Under the pieces are notes generated by a model that was given only the letters and a program-made list of their open reading frames with translations, was not told the DNA's origin and did not search any database. A stretch of DNA of 64,000 nucleotides from positions 1 through 64,000 of the forward strand of contig NZ_LMKP01000006.1 of the NCBI RefSeq assembly GCF_001421715.1. Direction: 5' to 3'. The stretch is from Sphingomonas sp. Leaf22 (GTDB taxonomy: Bacteria; Pseudomonadota; Alphaproteobacteria; Sphingomonadales; Sphingomonadaceae). The position numbers and the translations under genes were made by a program. Positions within the stretch are counted from its first letter, which is position 1. Each line of letters begins with the position of its first letter. This document shows, one piece after another, positions 46,340-55,375 of this stretch.

Positions 46340-47331
46340 GCTGCGGCGCGCGAGCACCATGGTGCGTAGAAGTCGTCGAGCATCGCCAGCACCGTCTTGG
46401 CGCTCGCTTCCTGATTGACCTTGTTCCGGAAATCGGCGGAGCCGTGCAGCCCCTTGGTGTACCAACCGATATGCTTGCGCATCATGTTGACGCCGGTTTC
46501 GGTGCCATAATGGTCGAGCATCATATGATAATGTTCGAGGATCAGGCGATATTGTTCCTCGACCGAGGGATCGTCCCGAACATGCTCGCCCGACAGGGCC
46601 TGCATAACCTGCGCCAGCAGCCACGGGCGGCCATAGGCACCACGACCGATCATCACGCCATCGGCACCCGACTGGTCCAGCGCGGTCCGGGCATCGTCGA
46701 CCGAGCAGATATCGCCGTTGACGATCACCGGCACCTTCACGGCGTCCTTCACCCGGCGGACGAACCCCCAGTCGGCATGGTCGCGGTACATCTGGTTGCG
46801 GGTGCGGCCATGGACGGTCACCATCTGTGCCCCCAGATCCTCGGCGATATGCGCCAGTTCGGGAGCGTTGAGGCTGGCATGGTCCCAGCCCATCCGCATC
46901 TTCACGGTGACCGGCACGTCCACCGCCTTCACCACCGCCGCGATGAGCTCGGCGGCGAGCGGCAGATCGCGCATCAGCGCCGATCCGGCATCGCCGTTCG
47001 TCACCTTGCGCACCGGACAGCCCATGTTGATGTCGACGATCGCTGCGCCCTTGTCCTCGGCCAGCTTCGCGGCTTCGCCCATTTCGATAGGTGTGCAGCC
47101 GACCAGCTGCATCGACACCGGTTCCTCGACCGGATCCCACATTGCCTTCTGAATCGACTGACGGGTTTCGCGGATCGCGGCCTGGCTGGCGATCATTTCG
47201 GTAACGTTCAGCCCCGATCCGTGCCGCCGCACCATCTTGCGGAACGGCAGGTCGGTGACGCCGGTCATCGGCGCGAGGATTACGGGCGTGTCGATGACGA
47301 CATCGCCGATACGGATGGGAACTATGGTCAT
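46336..47331 (-). CDS. dusB: tRNA-dihydrouridine synthase DusB
   Basis: This 331-residue flavoenzyme reduces uridines in the tRNA D-loop. It has the TIM-barrel start [17 protein letters not shown], the catalytic Cys in [20 protein letters not shown], the substrate block [10 protein letters not shown] and the FMN phosphate site [15 protein letters not shown]. The start MTIVPIRIG fits the family; a codon 24 bp upstream is possible. Gene order dusB (nifR3)-ntrB-ntrC is the classic alphaproteobacterial arrangement. Confidence 0.95.
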   Translation of the reverse strand: MTIVPIRIGDVVIDTPVILAPMTGVTDLPFRKMVRRHGSGLNVTEMIASQAAIRETRQSIQKAMWDPVEEPVSMQLVGCTPIEMGEAAKLAEDKGAAIVDINMGCPVRKVTNGDAGSALMRDLPLAAELIAAVVKAVDVPVTVKMRMGWDHASLNAPELAHIAEDLGAQMVTVHGRTRNQMYRDHADWGFVRRVKDAVKVPVIVNGDICSVDDARTALDQSGADGVMIGRGAYGRPWLLAQVMQALSGEHVRDDPSVEEQYRLILEHYHMMLDHYGTETGVNMMRKHIGWYTKGLHGSADFRNKVNQEASAKTVLAMLDDFYAPWCSRAAA

Positions 47332-47357
47332 CAATTGTGCCTGAAAATCAGGCACGC

Positions 47358-47414
47358 CCTAGCGCAACCCGCCGCGCAGGGCAAGGCTGGCGGGCGCACG
47401 CGCCTTGCGCTAGG
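47358..47414. promoter_or_regulatory. Inverted repeat in the dusB/ispDF divergent gap
   Basis: CCTAGCGCAA (47358-47367) and TTGCGCTAGG (47405-47414) are perfect 10-bp complements with 37 bases between. They occupy most of the 92-bp gap between the two divergent starts, 9 bp before the ispDF ATG. A shared regulator site or an ispDF leader hairpin are both possible. Confidence 0.45.
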
Positions 47415-47423
47415 CGGACGGCC

Positions 47424-48566
47424 ATGCAGACCGGACCAACAGTCGTGCTGATCGTCGCCGCCGGTAACGGCACGCGATCGGGCAGCGCCACCCCGAAGCA
47501 ATTTGCGACCATCGCCGGACGGCCGATGGTCGCGCACGCCTATGCCGCGCTGTCGTCGCATCCCGGCATCGACCGGGTCGTCGTCGTGATCGGGGATGGA
47601 CAGGCCGACGCCCTGCGCGCTGCCATCGGCGACGTGGAGTATGTCGTCGGCGGCGCGACGCGGCGCGAAAGCGTCGCCGCCGGCCTTGCCCTCGTCGCCG
47701 ATGCCGCACGCATTTTGATCCATGACGCAGCACGGCCATTCGTCCCGGCCGACACGATCGACCGCTTGCTCGCCGCGCTCGACCACGCCGCGGGCGTGGT
47801 GCCCGTACTCCCCGTTGCCGATACGCTCGCGCAAGGGGACGCGGCATTGGGCGATATCGTGCCACGGGCGACGCTGGTGCGGGTGCAGACGCCGCAGGCG
47901 TTCGCGCTGGCGGCAATTCGCGATGCCCATGCCGCGTGGGACCCGGATGCCGAGGCGACCGACGATGCGCAGATGCTGCGCGCGATCGGGCTGGACGTGG
48001 CGATGGTCGAAGGGGACGCTATGCTCGACAAGATCACCTATCCGACCGATTTCGCGCTGGCCGAGGCGCGCGCCTTGCCCGCGCTCGTGTCGCGCAGCGC
48101 CACCGGTTACGACGTCCATCGCCTCGAAACCGGGGAGGAATTGTGGCTGGGCGGGGTGCTGATCCCGCATGACCGCGGTCTGTCGGGACATAGCGATGCC
48201 GATGTCGCGCTGCACGCCATTACCGACGCCCTGCTCGGCACGATCGGTGCCGGCGATATCGGAACGCATTTTCCGCCGAGCGATCCGCAATGGCGCGGTG
48301 CCGAATCGGGACAGTTTCTGGCGCACGCTGGCAAGCTCGTCCGTGCCGAGGGCGGGGTCATCGATTTTGTCGACCTGACGTTGATCTGCGAAGCGCCCAA
48401 GATCGGGCCGCACCGTGCCGCGATGCGCAGCCGGATCGCCGAAATCCTGACGATCGAGGAACGACAGGTCAGCATCAAGGCGACGACCAGCGAGCGACTG
48501 GGCTTCACCGGGCGACAGGAAGGGATCGCCGCACAGGCGATCGCGACGATCCGGGTGCCGGCATGA
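47424..48566 (+). CDS. ispDF: Bifunctional IspD/IspF enzyme of the MEP isoprenoid pathway
   Basis: This 380-residue fusion joins 2-C-methyl-D-erythritol 4-phosphate cytidylyltransferase (about 1-220) with the 2,4-cyclodiphosphate synthase (about 225-380). IspD signatures are IVAAGNGTRSG with PKQF, and HDAARPFV. IspF signatures are GYDVHRL, GHSDADVALHAITDALLG and GDIGTHFPPSD, which hold its zinc ligands. The fused form is typical of alphaproteobacteria. The ATG giving MQTGPTVV fits the family; the upstream frame is non-conserved. The stop overlaps the next gene's ATG. Confidence 0.96.
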   Translation: MQTGPTVVLIVAAGNGTRSGSATPKQFATIAGRPMVAHAYAALSSHPGIDRVVVVIGDGQADALRAAIGDVEYVVGGATRRESVAAGLALVADAARILIHDAARPFVPADTIDRLLAALDHAAGVVPVLPVADTLAQGDAALGDIVPRATLVRVQTPQAFALAAIRDAHAAWDPDAEATDDAQMLRAIGLDVAMVEGDAMLDKITYPTDFALAEARALPALVSRSATGYDVHRLETGEELWLGGVLIPHDRGLSGHSDADVALHAITDALLGTIGAGDIGTHFPPSDPQWRGAESGQFLAHAGKLVRAEGGVIDFVDLTLICEAPKIGPHRAAMRSRIAEILTIEERQVSIKATTSERLGFTGRQEGIAAQAIATIRVPA

Positions 48567-49078
48567 AGCGCTTTGCCGCCTTGCTCGCACTGATCGCCTG
48601 CGGTTCGGCATCCGCACAGACCCCGCCGTCATGCGTCACGCCGGCGGAAGCCGAGGCGCTGGTGCTGTTCGTCGCGCCCGAACTGATCCGACAGGCGGGC
48701 GCGCGCTGTGCCAATGCCCTGCCCGCCACCGCCTTGCTCCGGCGGACCGGCGGGCCGTTCCTTGCCCGCTACGAAGCCGAGACCGATGCCGCATGGCCGC
48801 AGGCAAAGGCGGCCCTCGCGCGGCTGACCGCGCCGCAGGCGATCCAGTTGCTCGATTCGTCCTTCGCCGCGCCGCTGGTCGCATCGCTGATCGCGCCGAT
48901 GGTCGTCGGCAATATCGATCCCGCCGATTGTCCGCGGATCGAGCGTGCCGCGAACCTGGTGCAGCCATTGCCACCGCGCAACGTCGCCGGTCTGGTCGTG
49001 TTGTTCGCACAGATTGATGCCGACCGGCCCCAACCCCAAATGCGTCTGCCGCTCTGCGGACAACGCGCCCGGAATTGA
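48563..49078 (+). CDS. Secreted protein of unknown function
   Basis: This 171-residue protein has a clear signal peptide (MKRFAALLALIACGSASAQ) and then an Ala- and Leu-rich helical region with four further Cys (near 27, 48, 136 and 166 by eye) that could form disulphides in the periplasm. I do not recognise a family. It is coupled to ispDF by an ATGA overlap and lies 4 bp before pncC, so it is probably co-expressed with both. Confidence 0.75.
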   Translation: MKRFAALLALIACGSASAQTPPSCVTPAEAEALVLFVAPELIRQAGARCANALPATALLRRTGGPFLARYEAETDAAWPQAKAALARLTAPQAIQLLDSSFAAPLVASLIAPMVVGNIDPADCPRIERAANLVQPLPPRNVAGLVVLFAQIDADRPQPQMRLPLCGQRARN

Positions 49079-49082
49079 TGTG

Positions 49083-49622
49083 ATGGATAGTATCTTGCCC
49101 CCCGAATTGATCGCGGCCGCGCGCCGGGTCGTCGAGACGAACCGTGCCGCGGGACGGCGCATCACGCTGGCCGAAAGCTGCACCGGCGGGCTGGTTTCGG
49201 CGGCGATCACCGAAATTCCGGGCTGTTCGGAGGTGTTCGGCGCAGGCTTCGTAACCTATTCGAACGATGCCAAGGTCGATCTGGTAAAGGTCAGTTCCGA
49301 CGTGCTCGAAACGTTCGGTGCGGTATCGATCGCGACCGCGTGGAGCATGGCGCAGGGTGCGCTGGAAGTGACGCAGGCCGATGTCGCGGTTGCGATCACC
49401 GGCGTCGCCGGTCCGGGTGGCGGTACCGAAAAGAAGCCGGTCGGCACGGTCGTGTTCGCGCGCGCGGAAAAGGGCGGCGATCCGGCGAAGATCGTTGCCG
49501 ACCTGCGCCAGTTCGGCGATCTGGGGCGTGGCGGGGTCCGCCTTCAGGCGGCGCTATGTGCGCTCGAACTGCTGCTGCCGCCCGACGTCGCGCCCGAGGA
49601 ACCGGTGCCCGAATCGCCGTAA
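49083..49622 (+). CDS. pncC: CinA C-terminal-domain protein (NMN amidohydrolase PncC)
   Basis: PncC hydrolyses nicotinamide mononucleotide to NaMN in pyridine-nucleotide salvage. The 179-residue protein has the family blocks ITLAESCTGGLVSAAIT and AVAITGVAGPGGGTEKKPVGTV. It lacks the N-terminal molybdopterin-like domain of full CinA, as do most alphaproteobacterial forms. Its 3' end overlaps the converging coq10-like gene by 79 bp. Confidence 0.92.
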   Translation: MDSILPPELIAAARRVVETNRAAGRRITLAESCTGGLVSAAITEIPGCSEVFGAGFVTYSNDAKVDLVKVSSDVLETFGAVSIATAWSMAQGALEVTQADVAVAITGVAGPGGGTEKKPVGTVVFARAEKGGDPAKIVADLRQFGDLGRGGVRLQAALCALELLLPPDVAPEEPVPESP

Positions 49623-50044
49623 AGATCGGCGGCGCGATCCTCGAACGCGCCGATCATCTTGCGGAGCGCCCGGTCGAACACCTGTCCGGCCAGCATCTCG
49701 AACATGCGGCTCTTGAACTGAAAATCGACGCCGAAATCGACGTAGCAGCCGCCCTGGCCATCGGGGCGGAAGCGCCAGTCGTTGTTCAGATATTTGAGCG
49801 GCCCGTCGAGATAATCGACGCGGATATGGTCGGGGCGTTCCTTCTGCACCTTCGACGTGAAGCTTTCCCGCAGCCCCTTAAAGCCGACGATCATGTCGGC
49901 GACCATTTCGGTATCGCTGCTCGACCGGACCCGGATCGCGCTGACCCATGGCAGGAACTCGCCATAGCGCGCGACGTCGCCGACCAGATCGAACATCTGC
50001 TCGGGGGAATAGGGCAGATGGCGGGTTTCGCTATGCTTTGGCAT
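49544..50044 (-). CDS. COQ10/RatA-type START-domain (SRPBCC) protein
   Basis: This 166-residue protein has the START-like fold of COQ10: HSETRHLPYSPEQMFDLV, YGEFLPWV, IVGFKGLRESFTSKV and MFEMLAGQVFDRALRKMIGAFEDRA. Such proteins bind ubiquinone and assist respiratory electron transfer. The last 25 or so residues are a Gly/Ser-rich tail encoded opposite the end of pncC and are probably not part of the fold. It is joined to lipA by a one-base stop/start overlap. Confidence 0.88.
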   Translation of the reverse strand: MPKHSETRHLPYSPEQMFDLVGDVARYGEFLPWVSAIRVRSSSDTEMVADMIVGFKGLRESFTSKVQKERPDHIRVDYLDGPLKYLNNDWRFRPDGQGGCYVDFGVDFQFKSRMFEMLAGQVFDRALRKMIGAFEDRAADLYGDSGTGSSGATSGGSSSSSAHSAA

Positions 50045-50970
50045 CAGCCGCGGACAACGCCCAGCTTGGCATCCCGGTTCGCCCGCATCCGTTCGAAATC
50101 GTCACCGGCATGGTAGCTCGACCGGGTGAGCGGCGACGACGCCACCAGCAGGAAGCCCTTGGCCCGCGCGATCGCCGCAAACCCGTCGAACGCCTTGGGG
50201 GTCACGAAGTCGATGACTTTCGCATGGCGGGGCGTCGGTTGCAGATACTGGCCCATGGTCAGGAAATCGATGTCGGCCGATCGCATGTCGTCCATCACCT
50301 GATGCACTTCCAGCCGTTCTTCGCCCAAGCCGAGCATGATACCCGATTTGGTGAAGATCGACGGGTCGAGCTTCTTGACGCTCTCCAGCAGCCGCAGCGA
50401 TGCGTAATAGCGCGCACCCGGGCGGATGGTCGGATAGAGACGCGGCACGGTTTCGAGGTTGTGGTTGTAGACGTCCGGCCGCGCCGCGACGATCATCTCG
50501 ACCGCCGCCTCGTGCTTGTTGCGGAAATCGGGGGTCAGGATTTCGATCGTCGTAGTCGGGTTCGCGGCGCGGATCGCCTCGATCACCTTCACGAACTGCT
50601 TGGCACCGCCATCGGGCAGGTCGTCGCGATCGACTGAGGTGATGACGATATGGTTTAGTCCCATCGCCGCCGCCGCTTCGGCGACATGCTGCGGCTCCAT
50701 CGGATCGACCGCGCGCGGCATGCCGGTCTTCACGTTGCAGAACGCGCAGGCGCGGGTGCAGGTGTCGCCGAGGATCATGACGGTCGCATGCTTCTTCGAC
50801 CAGCATTCGCCGATGTTCGGACAGGCCGCCTCCTCGCAAACCGTCGTCAGGCTTTTCGAGCGCATCAGCGCGCGGGTTTCCTGCACCACCTTGCCGGTCG
50901 GTGCCTTGACCCGAATCCAGTCGGGCTTGCGGATCCGCTCGGGGCGGGGCAGCGGCGTCATCTCGTTCAT
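50044..50970 (-). CDS. lipA: Lipoyl synthase
   Basis: LipA is a radical SAM enzyme that inserts sulphur into octanoyl groups of lipoyl domains. The 308-residue protein has both clusters: the auxiliary [12 protein letters not shown] and the SAM-binding CTRACAFC, plus the conserved C-terminal [11 protein letters not shown]. The ATG giving [18 protein letters not shown] fits the family better than a frame extending 15 codons upstream. It is divergent from the carbonic anhydrase gene over a 110-bp gap. Confidence 0.97.
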   Translation of the reverse strand: MNEMTPLPRPERIRKPDWIRVKAPTGKVVQETRALMRSKSLTTVCEEAACPNIGECWSKKHATVMILGDTCTRACAFCNVKTGMPRAVDPMEPQHVAEAAAAMGLNHIVITSVDRDDLPDGGAKQFVKVIEAIRAANPTTTIEILTPDFRNKHEAAVEMIVAARPDVYNHNLETVPRLYPTIRPGARYYASLRLLESVKKLDPSIFTKSGIMLGLGEERLEVHQVMDDMRSADIDFLTMGQYLQPTPRHAKVIDFVTPKAFDGFAAIARAKGFLLVASSPLTRSSYHAGDDFERMRANRDAKLGVVRG

Positions 50971-51080
50971 GCGTGTCAGATAGCGATACACGGCGAAACG
51001 AACAACCGCCTGCAACGTTCGCGCGCGCCGTGCGTCTACCGAACGAGGGAAGGTTTATACCTTATGACGGAGAATCATTG

Positions 51081-51704
51081 ATGCACTTCAGCGACCTCAA
51101 AGAGGGCTATTATCGCTTCCGCGGCACCGAATGGCAGCAGGAACGCGAACGCTGGAGCGAACTGGCCAGTGGCCAGAGCCCCAAGGTGATGGTGATCGCC
51201 TGTTCCGACAGCCGCGTCGATCCGGCGACCATTTTCGGCGCACGTCCGGGCGAAATCTTCGTGGTGCGCAACGTCGCCAATCTCGTGCCGCCGTTCGAGG
51301 ATGATGGCGGGCGGCACGGCGTGTCGGCGGCGCTGGAATTTGCGGTGACGAAGCTGGAGGTCGAGGAAGTCCTCGTCCTTGGCCATGGTGCGTGCGGCGG
51401 CGTCAACGCTTGCCTGACGCAGGCGCTGGCGAATACCAAGCCGGGCGAAGGCGGCTTCGTCGCCCACTGGATCGACCTGCTCGACGGCGCACGCGAAAAG
51501 GTCGTGGCCGAGCATGGCACCGGTCCAGAGGGTCAGAAGGCACTTGAGCAGGAAGGCGTGAAAGTCTCACTCAACAACCTGATGACCTTCCCGTTCGTCA
51601 AGGAACGGGTCGAGGCCGGCACGCTCAAGCTGCACGGCGCGGTCTTCGCAATCGAGGACGGGCGCCTGCGCGTGCTCGAGGGCGATACGTTCGAAAACGC
51701 GTGA
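51081..51704 (+). CDS. Beta-class carbonic anhydrase
   Basis: This 207-residue zinc enzyme interconverts CO2 and bicarbonate. The zinc and catalytic positions are visible: Cys and the Asp-Arg pair in ACSDSRVDP, and His/Cys in LGHGACGGVNA. GGAG lies about 8 bases before the ATG. A five-codon mini-frame (MTENH) begins at 51064 and its TGA overlaps this ATG (TGATG), which might couple translation. Confidence 0.94.
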   Translation: MHFSDLKEGYYRFRGTEWQQERERWSELASGQSPKVMVIACSDSRVDPATIFGARPGEIFVVRNVANLVPPFEDDGGRHGVSAALEFAVTKLEVEEVLVLGHGACGGVNACLTQALANTKPGEGGFVAHWIDLLDGAREKVVAEHGTGPEGQKALEQEGVKVSLNNLMTFPFVKERVEAGTLKLHGAVFAIEDGRLRVLEGDTFENA

Positions 51705-51713
51705 ATAGGACGC

Positions 51714-51737
51714 GGGGCGGGAATACTCCCCCGCCCC
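51714..51737 (+). terminator. GC-rich hairpin terminator after the carbonic anhydrase gene
   Basis: GGGGCGGG (51714-51721) pairs with CCCGCCCC (51730-51737), followed by ACAACTCTTCTT. It sits between the converging carbonic anhydrase and aspS genes and may serve both. Confidence 0.55.
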
Positions 51738-51747
51738 ACAACTCTTC

Positions 51748-53544
51748 TTACCCTTCCTTCGGACCGTCGACGGTCACGCGGATATTGAGTTCGCGAAGCT
51801 GCTTGGGCGTCGCATAGTTCGGCGCACCCATCATCAGATCTTCCGCCTTCTGCGTCATCGGGAATGTGATGACCTCGCGAATATTCGGCTCGTCCGCCAG
51901 CAGCATGACGATCCGGTCGACACCCGGTGCCGAGCCCCCGTGCGGCGGTGCGCCGAACTTGAACGCGTTGATCATCCCCGCGAAGTTCGTGTCGACGTCT
52001 TCCTGGCTGTAGCCGGCGATTTCGAACGCCTTGTACATGATTTCGGGACGATGGTTCCGGATCGCGCCCGACGACAGCTCCACGCCGTTGCAGACGATGT
52101 CGTACTGATAGGCGAGGATGTCGAGCGGGTTCATCGTCTCCAGCGCTTCCATCTCGCCCTGCGGCATCGAGAAGGGGTTGTGGCTGAAATCGACCTTCTT
52201 CGCGTCCTCGTCATATTCGAACATCGGGAAATCGACGATCCAGCAGAATTCGAACCGCTTGTCGTCGATCAGGCCGAGCGTTTCGGCAACGCGGGTTCGC
52301 GCGAGGCCGGCGAGCTTGGCGGCCTGCGCTTCCTTGCCGGCGGCGAAGAACACGCCGTCGTCGGGACCGAGGCCAAGGGCTTCGGCGATTTTGGCCATGC
52401 CTTCCTCGCCATGGTTCTTGGCGATCGGGCCGCCCCATTCGCCGCCCTTGCGCGTGGCATAGCCGAGGCCGGCAAACCCTTCCGACTGCGCCCACGCGTT
52501 CATGTCGTCGAAGAATTTGCGGCTCTTGTCGGCGGTCTTGGGGGCCGGCACGGCGCGAACCACGTCGCCTGCCTCGACGATCGAGGCGAAACGGCCGAAG
52601 CCCGAACCGACGAACAGTTCGGACACGTCGGTGATGATCAGCGGGTTGCGCAGGTCGGGCTTGTCGTTGCCGTATTTCAGCATCGATTCGCGGTAGGGGA
52701 TGCGCTGGAACGGCAGCGGGCTGACCGTGCGGCCCTTGCCCTGCCAGTTTGCATATTCCTCGAACACGCCGTGCAGTACGGGTTCGATCGCAGCGAACAC
52801 GTCTTCCTGCGTGACGAAGCTCATCTCGAAATCGAGCTGGTAGAATTCGCCCGGGCTACGGTCGGCGCGCGCGTCTTCGTCGCGGAAGCATGGCGCGATC
52901 TGAAAATACCGGTCGAAACCGGCGACCATCAGCAGCTGCTTGAACATCTGCGGCGCCTGCGGCAACGCATAGAATTTGCCTGGATGGACCCGGCTGGGGA
53001 CCAGATAATCGCGTGCCCCTTCCGGCGACGATGCGGTAAGGATCGGGGTCTGGAATTCGGTGAAGCCCTGATCGATCATCCGGCGGCGCAGCGACGCGAT
53101 GACGTTCGAGCGCAGCAGGATGTTCGCGTGCAGCCGTTCACGACGCAGGTCGAGGAAGCGATAGCGCAGACGGATGTCTTCGGGATATTCGGCTTCGCCC
53201 GCGACCGGCATCGGCAGTTCCTGCGCCGCCGACTGGAGCGTCGCGGCGCGCGCGTAGATTTCGATCGCGCCGGTGGCGAGGTTGGGGTTCTTCGTCGCCT
53301 CGCTGCGCAGCTTTACGTTGCCGTCGATCGTCAGGACCGACTCGGTCCGCGCCGATTCGAGCAGCGCGAGCGCCGGCGAATCGCTGTCCGCGACGATCTG
53401 GGTAATGCCGTAATGGTCGCGAAGGTCGATGAACAACACGCCGCCATGGTCGCGCTTGCGATGCACCCAGCCCGACAGGCGGACGGTCTCGCCATCGTTC
53501 GCGTCGGTCAACTGGCCGCAGTTATGAGTGCGATAGGCGTGCAT
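51748..53544 (-). CDS. aspS: Aspartyl-tRNA synthetase
   Basis: This class II synthetase of 598 residues has an N-terminal OB fold ([24 protein letters not shown]), motif 2 with [24 protein letters not shown], the bacterial GAD insertion (about 295-420) and motif 3 [16 protein letters not shown]. The length fits the bacterial type. The start [12 protein letters not shown] is standard; 27 upstream codons in frame are not conserved. Whether it also charges tRNA-Asn cannot be settled from this window. Confidence 0.97.
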   Translation of the reverse strand: MHAYRTHNCGQLTDANDGETVRLSGWVHRKRDHGGVLFIDLRDHYGITQIVADSDSPALALLESARTESVLTIDGNVKLRSEATKNPNLATGAIEIYARAATLQSAAQELPMPVAGEAEYPEDIRLRYRFLDLRRERLHANILLRSNVIASLRRRMIDQGFTEFQTPILTASSPEGARDYLVPSRVHPGKFYALPQAPQMFKQLLMVAGFDRYFQIAPCFRDEDARADRSPGEFYQLDFEMSFVTQEDVFAAIEPVLHGVFEEYANWQGKGRTVSPLPFQRIPYRESMLKYGNDKPDLRNPLIITDVSELFVGSGFGRFASIVEAGDVVRAVPAPKTADKSRKFFDDMNAWAQSEGFAGLGYATRKGGEWGGPIAKNHGEEGMAKIAEALGLGPDDGVFFAAGKEAQAAKLAGLARTRVAETLGLIDDKRFEFCWIVDFPMFEYDEDAKKVDFSHNPFSMPQGEMEALETMNPLDILAYQYDIVCNGVELSSGAIRNHRPEIMYKAFEIAGYSQEDVDTNFAGMINAFKFGAPPHGGSAPGVDRIVMLLADEPNIREVITFPMTQKAEDLMMGAPNYATPKQLRELNIRVTVDGPKEG

Positions 53545-53653
53545 CGGTAAGACCTTTGGCGGTGTTTCACTAAAATAGTGATTTCTGAACGTGGGGCGCT
53601 TCTCTCTCCCACCCCCTTTTGTCAAGGCGCGCGGCCCTTGCTATGCGGACGCG

Positions 53654-54829
53654 ATGCATATCCATCCGTTGATCGCGGACAGCGCGACGCTCGCTGCCCT
53701 CTGTACCCGCCTCGCCACGTCCGACTTCGTTGCCGTCGACACCGAATTCATGCGCGAGAACAGCTATTGGCCCGAACTGTGCCTGATCCAGATCGCCAAT
53801 ACCGAGGAAGCCGCCGCGATCGACCCGATGGCACCGGGGATCGACCTGACCCCCCTGCTCAACCTGTTGACCGATAATGACGACGTGCTGAAGGTCTTCC
53901 ATGCCGGTGGGCAGGATATCGAGATCGTCTATAACCTGACCGGCAAGACCCCCTTCCCCATGTTCGACACGCAGGTGGCGGCGATGGCGCTGGGTCAGGG
54001 GGAGCAGGTCGGCTATTCCAATCTGGTCGATGCCTATCTGGGGATCACGGTCGACAAGGGGGCGCGCTTCACCGACTGGTCGCGGCGGCCGCTTGACGAT
54101 CGGCAGATCGATTATGCGATCGCCGACGTGACGCATCTGTCGGTCATTTTTCCCAAGATGCTGGGCAAGCTGCGCAAGACCGGGCGCGGATTATGGCTGG
54201 ATGAAGAAATGGAGCGGATCGGCGATCCGTCCAATTATTTCAACGATCCGGAAACGGTGTGGCAGCGCGTTCGCGTCAACAGCCGCAAGCCCGACGTGCT
54301 GGGGCGGTTGAAGGCGCTGGGCAAATGGCGCGAGCTGGAGGCGCAGGGCAAGGATTTGCCGCGCGGGCGGATCGTCAAGGACGAGACGATCGCCGATCTG
54401 GCGGGCAATCCGCCGCGCAAACAGGCCGATCTCGCCAAGGTGCGCGGGTTGTCGGCGGCATGGGCGCACAACGATATCGGCGCGCGGATGATGACCGCGC
54501 TGGCCGAAGCCAAGCCGCTGCCCGCCGACGAGATGCCGGGCCGCGACGAACGCAAGCCGGCATTGGGCAAGGAAGGGGCGCTGGTCGCCGACCTGTTGAA
54601 ACTGCTGCTGAAAATCCGGGCCAACGAGATCAAGGTCGCGTCGCGCCTGCTGGCGCGGTCGGACGATCTGGAGGCATTGGCGGCCGGGCAGCGCGAGGGG
54701 CTGTCGATCCTGACCGGCTGGCGGTTCGAACAGTTCGGTCGCGACGCCCTGGCGCTGGTCGAGGGTCAGCTTGGGTTCACCGTATTGGGTGGACGATTGA
54801 AGATGACGCGGGCGGAGGTAGTGGAATGA
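53654..54829 (+). CDS. rnd: Ribonuclease D
   Basis: This 3'-5' exoribonuclease for tRNA maturation has 391 residues. DEDDy residues appear in AVDTEFMRENSYWPELCLIQ (Asp, Glu), KVFHAGGQDIEIV (Asp) and DRQIDYAIADVTHL (Tyr and Asp). The first HRDC domain (about 210-290) and a second helical region (about 300-385) follow. The start MHIHPLIAD is preferred to a frame 21 codons longer. It is divergent from aspS, and its stop overlaps the downstream lipoprotein gene (ATGA). Confidence 0.94.
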   Translation: MHIHPLIADSATLAALCTRLATSDFVAVDTEFMRENSYWPELCLIQIANTEEAAAIDPMAPGIDLTPLLNLLTDNDDVLKVFHAGGQDIEIVYNLTGKTPFPMFDTQVAAMALGQGEQVGYSNLVDAYLGITVDKGARFTDWSRRPLDDRQIDYAIADVTHLSVIFPKMLGKLRKTGRGLWLDEEMERIGDPSNYFNDPETVWQRVRVNSRKPDVLGRLKALGKWRELEAQGKDLPRGRIVKDETIADLAGNPPRKQADLAKVRGLSAAWAHNDIGARMMTALAEAKPLPADEMPGRDERKPALGKEGALVADLLKLLLKIRANEIKVASRLLARSDDLEALAAGQREGLSILTGWRFEQFGRDALALVEGQLGFTVLGGRLKMTRAEVVE

Positions 54830-55164
54830 AGCAGTTGGCGCTGATGGCGATGGCGGTGGCCGGGTGTACCGAACCGCAACCCCGGACTCCGCCGCCGGGG
54901 GCGACGACGCCGCCCGCGATGGGCGGGCGTCCGGCCGGAACCGGGATGGTCGGACAGATCGAGGATTGCGGGATCGGTTCGATCGACGATCTGGTCGGCA
55001 AGGCGGTGACGGCAACGATGGAAGACGATGCCCGCAAGCGGTCCGGCGCGCGGGCGGTCCGGGTGATCCGGCCGGGGGCAATGGTCACGATGGACTTCCG
55101 GCCCGACCGGCTGAACATTCATGTCGACGACAAGGGCGTCGTGACGCGGCTGCGCTGCGGATAA
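54826..55164 (+). CDS. Lipoprotein of the I78 peptidase-inhibitor family
   Basis: This 112-residue protein has a lipobox (MAMAVAGC, Cys at about 14), a Pro-rich linker, and an I78-type domain with DDLVGKAVTATMEDDARKRS, VRVIRPGAMVTMDFRPDRLN and VDDKGVVTRLRCG. A pair of Cys (CGIG and the final CG) may form a disulphide. I78 inhibitors block serine proteases in the periplasm. Coupling to rnd by an ATGA overlap is probably positional only. Confidence 0.82.
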   Translation: MKQLALMAMAVAGCTEPQPRTPPPGATTPPAMGGRPAGTGMVGQIEDCGIGSIDDLVGKAVTATMEDDARKRSGARAVRVIRPGAMVTMDFRPDRLNIHVDDKGVVTRLRCG

Positions 55165-55375
55165 GGTTGCGGAAGTTGACGAAGGTTACGGTACGTTCGT
55201 TGATGAAACTTACCAAAGTCTCACTATTTCAATCAGTTAATTGCCGTGGGGGACGCGGAAGTTGACACAGTGTGTTCTGGCTTCCGCGCCGAGCGACTGG
55301 TGCAGGCGGGTTCGTGATTCGGGCGGTCGAAAGAGCGGCCGGAGGTCGCAAATCGGGAGCGTGTAGGAAAGCGCT
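55165..55375. other. Short gap with a 12-bp direct repeat
   Basis: Between the I78 lipoprotein and the convergent ppx gene there is no gene. The word GCGGAAGTTGAC occurs twice, near 55168 and 55255. The DNA between the copies is richer in A/T than its surroundings. Confidence 0.4.
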
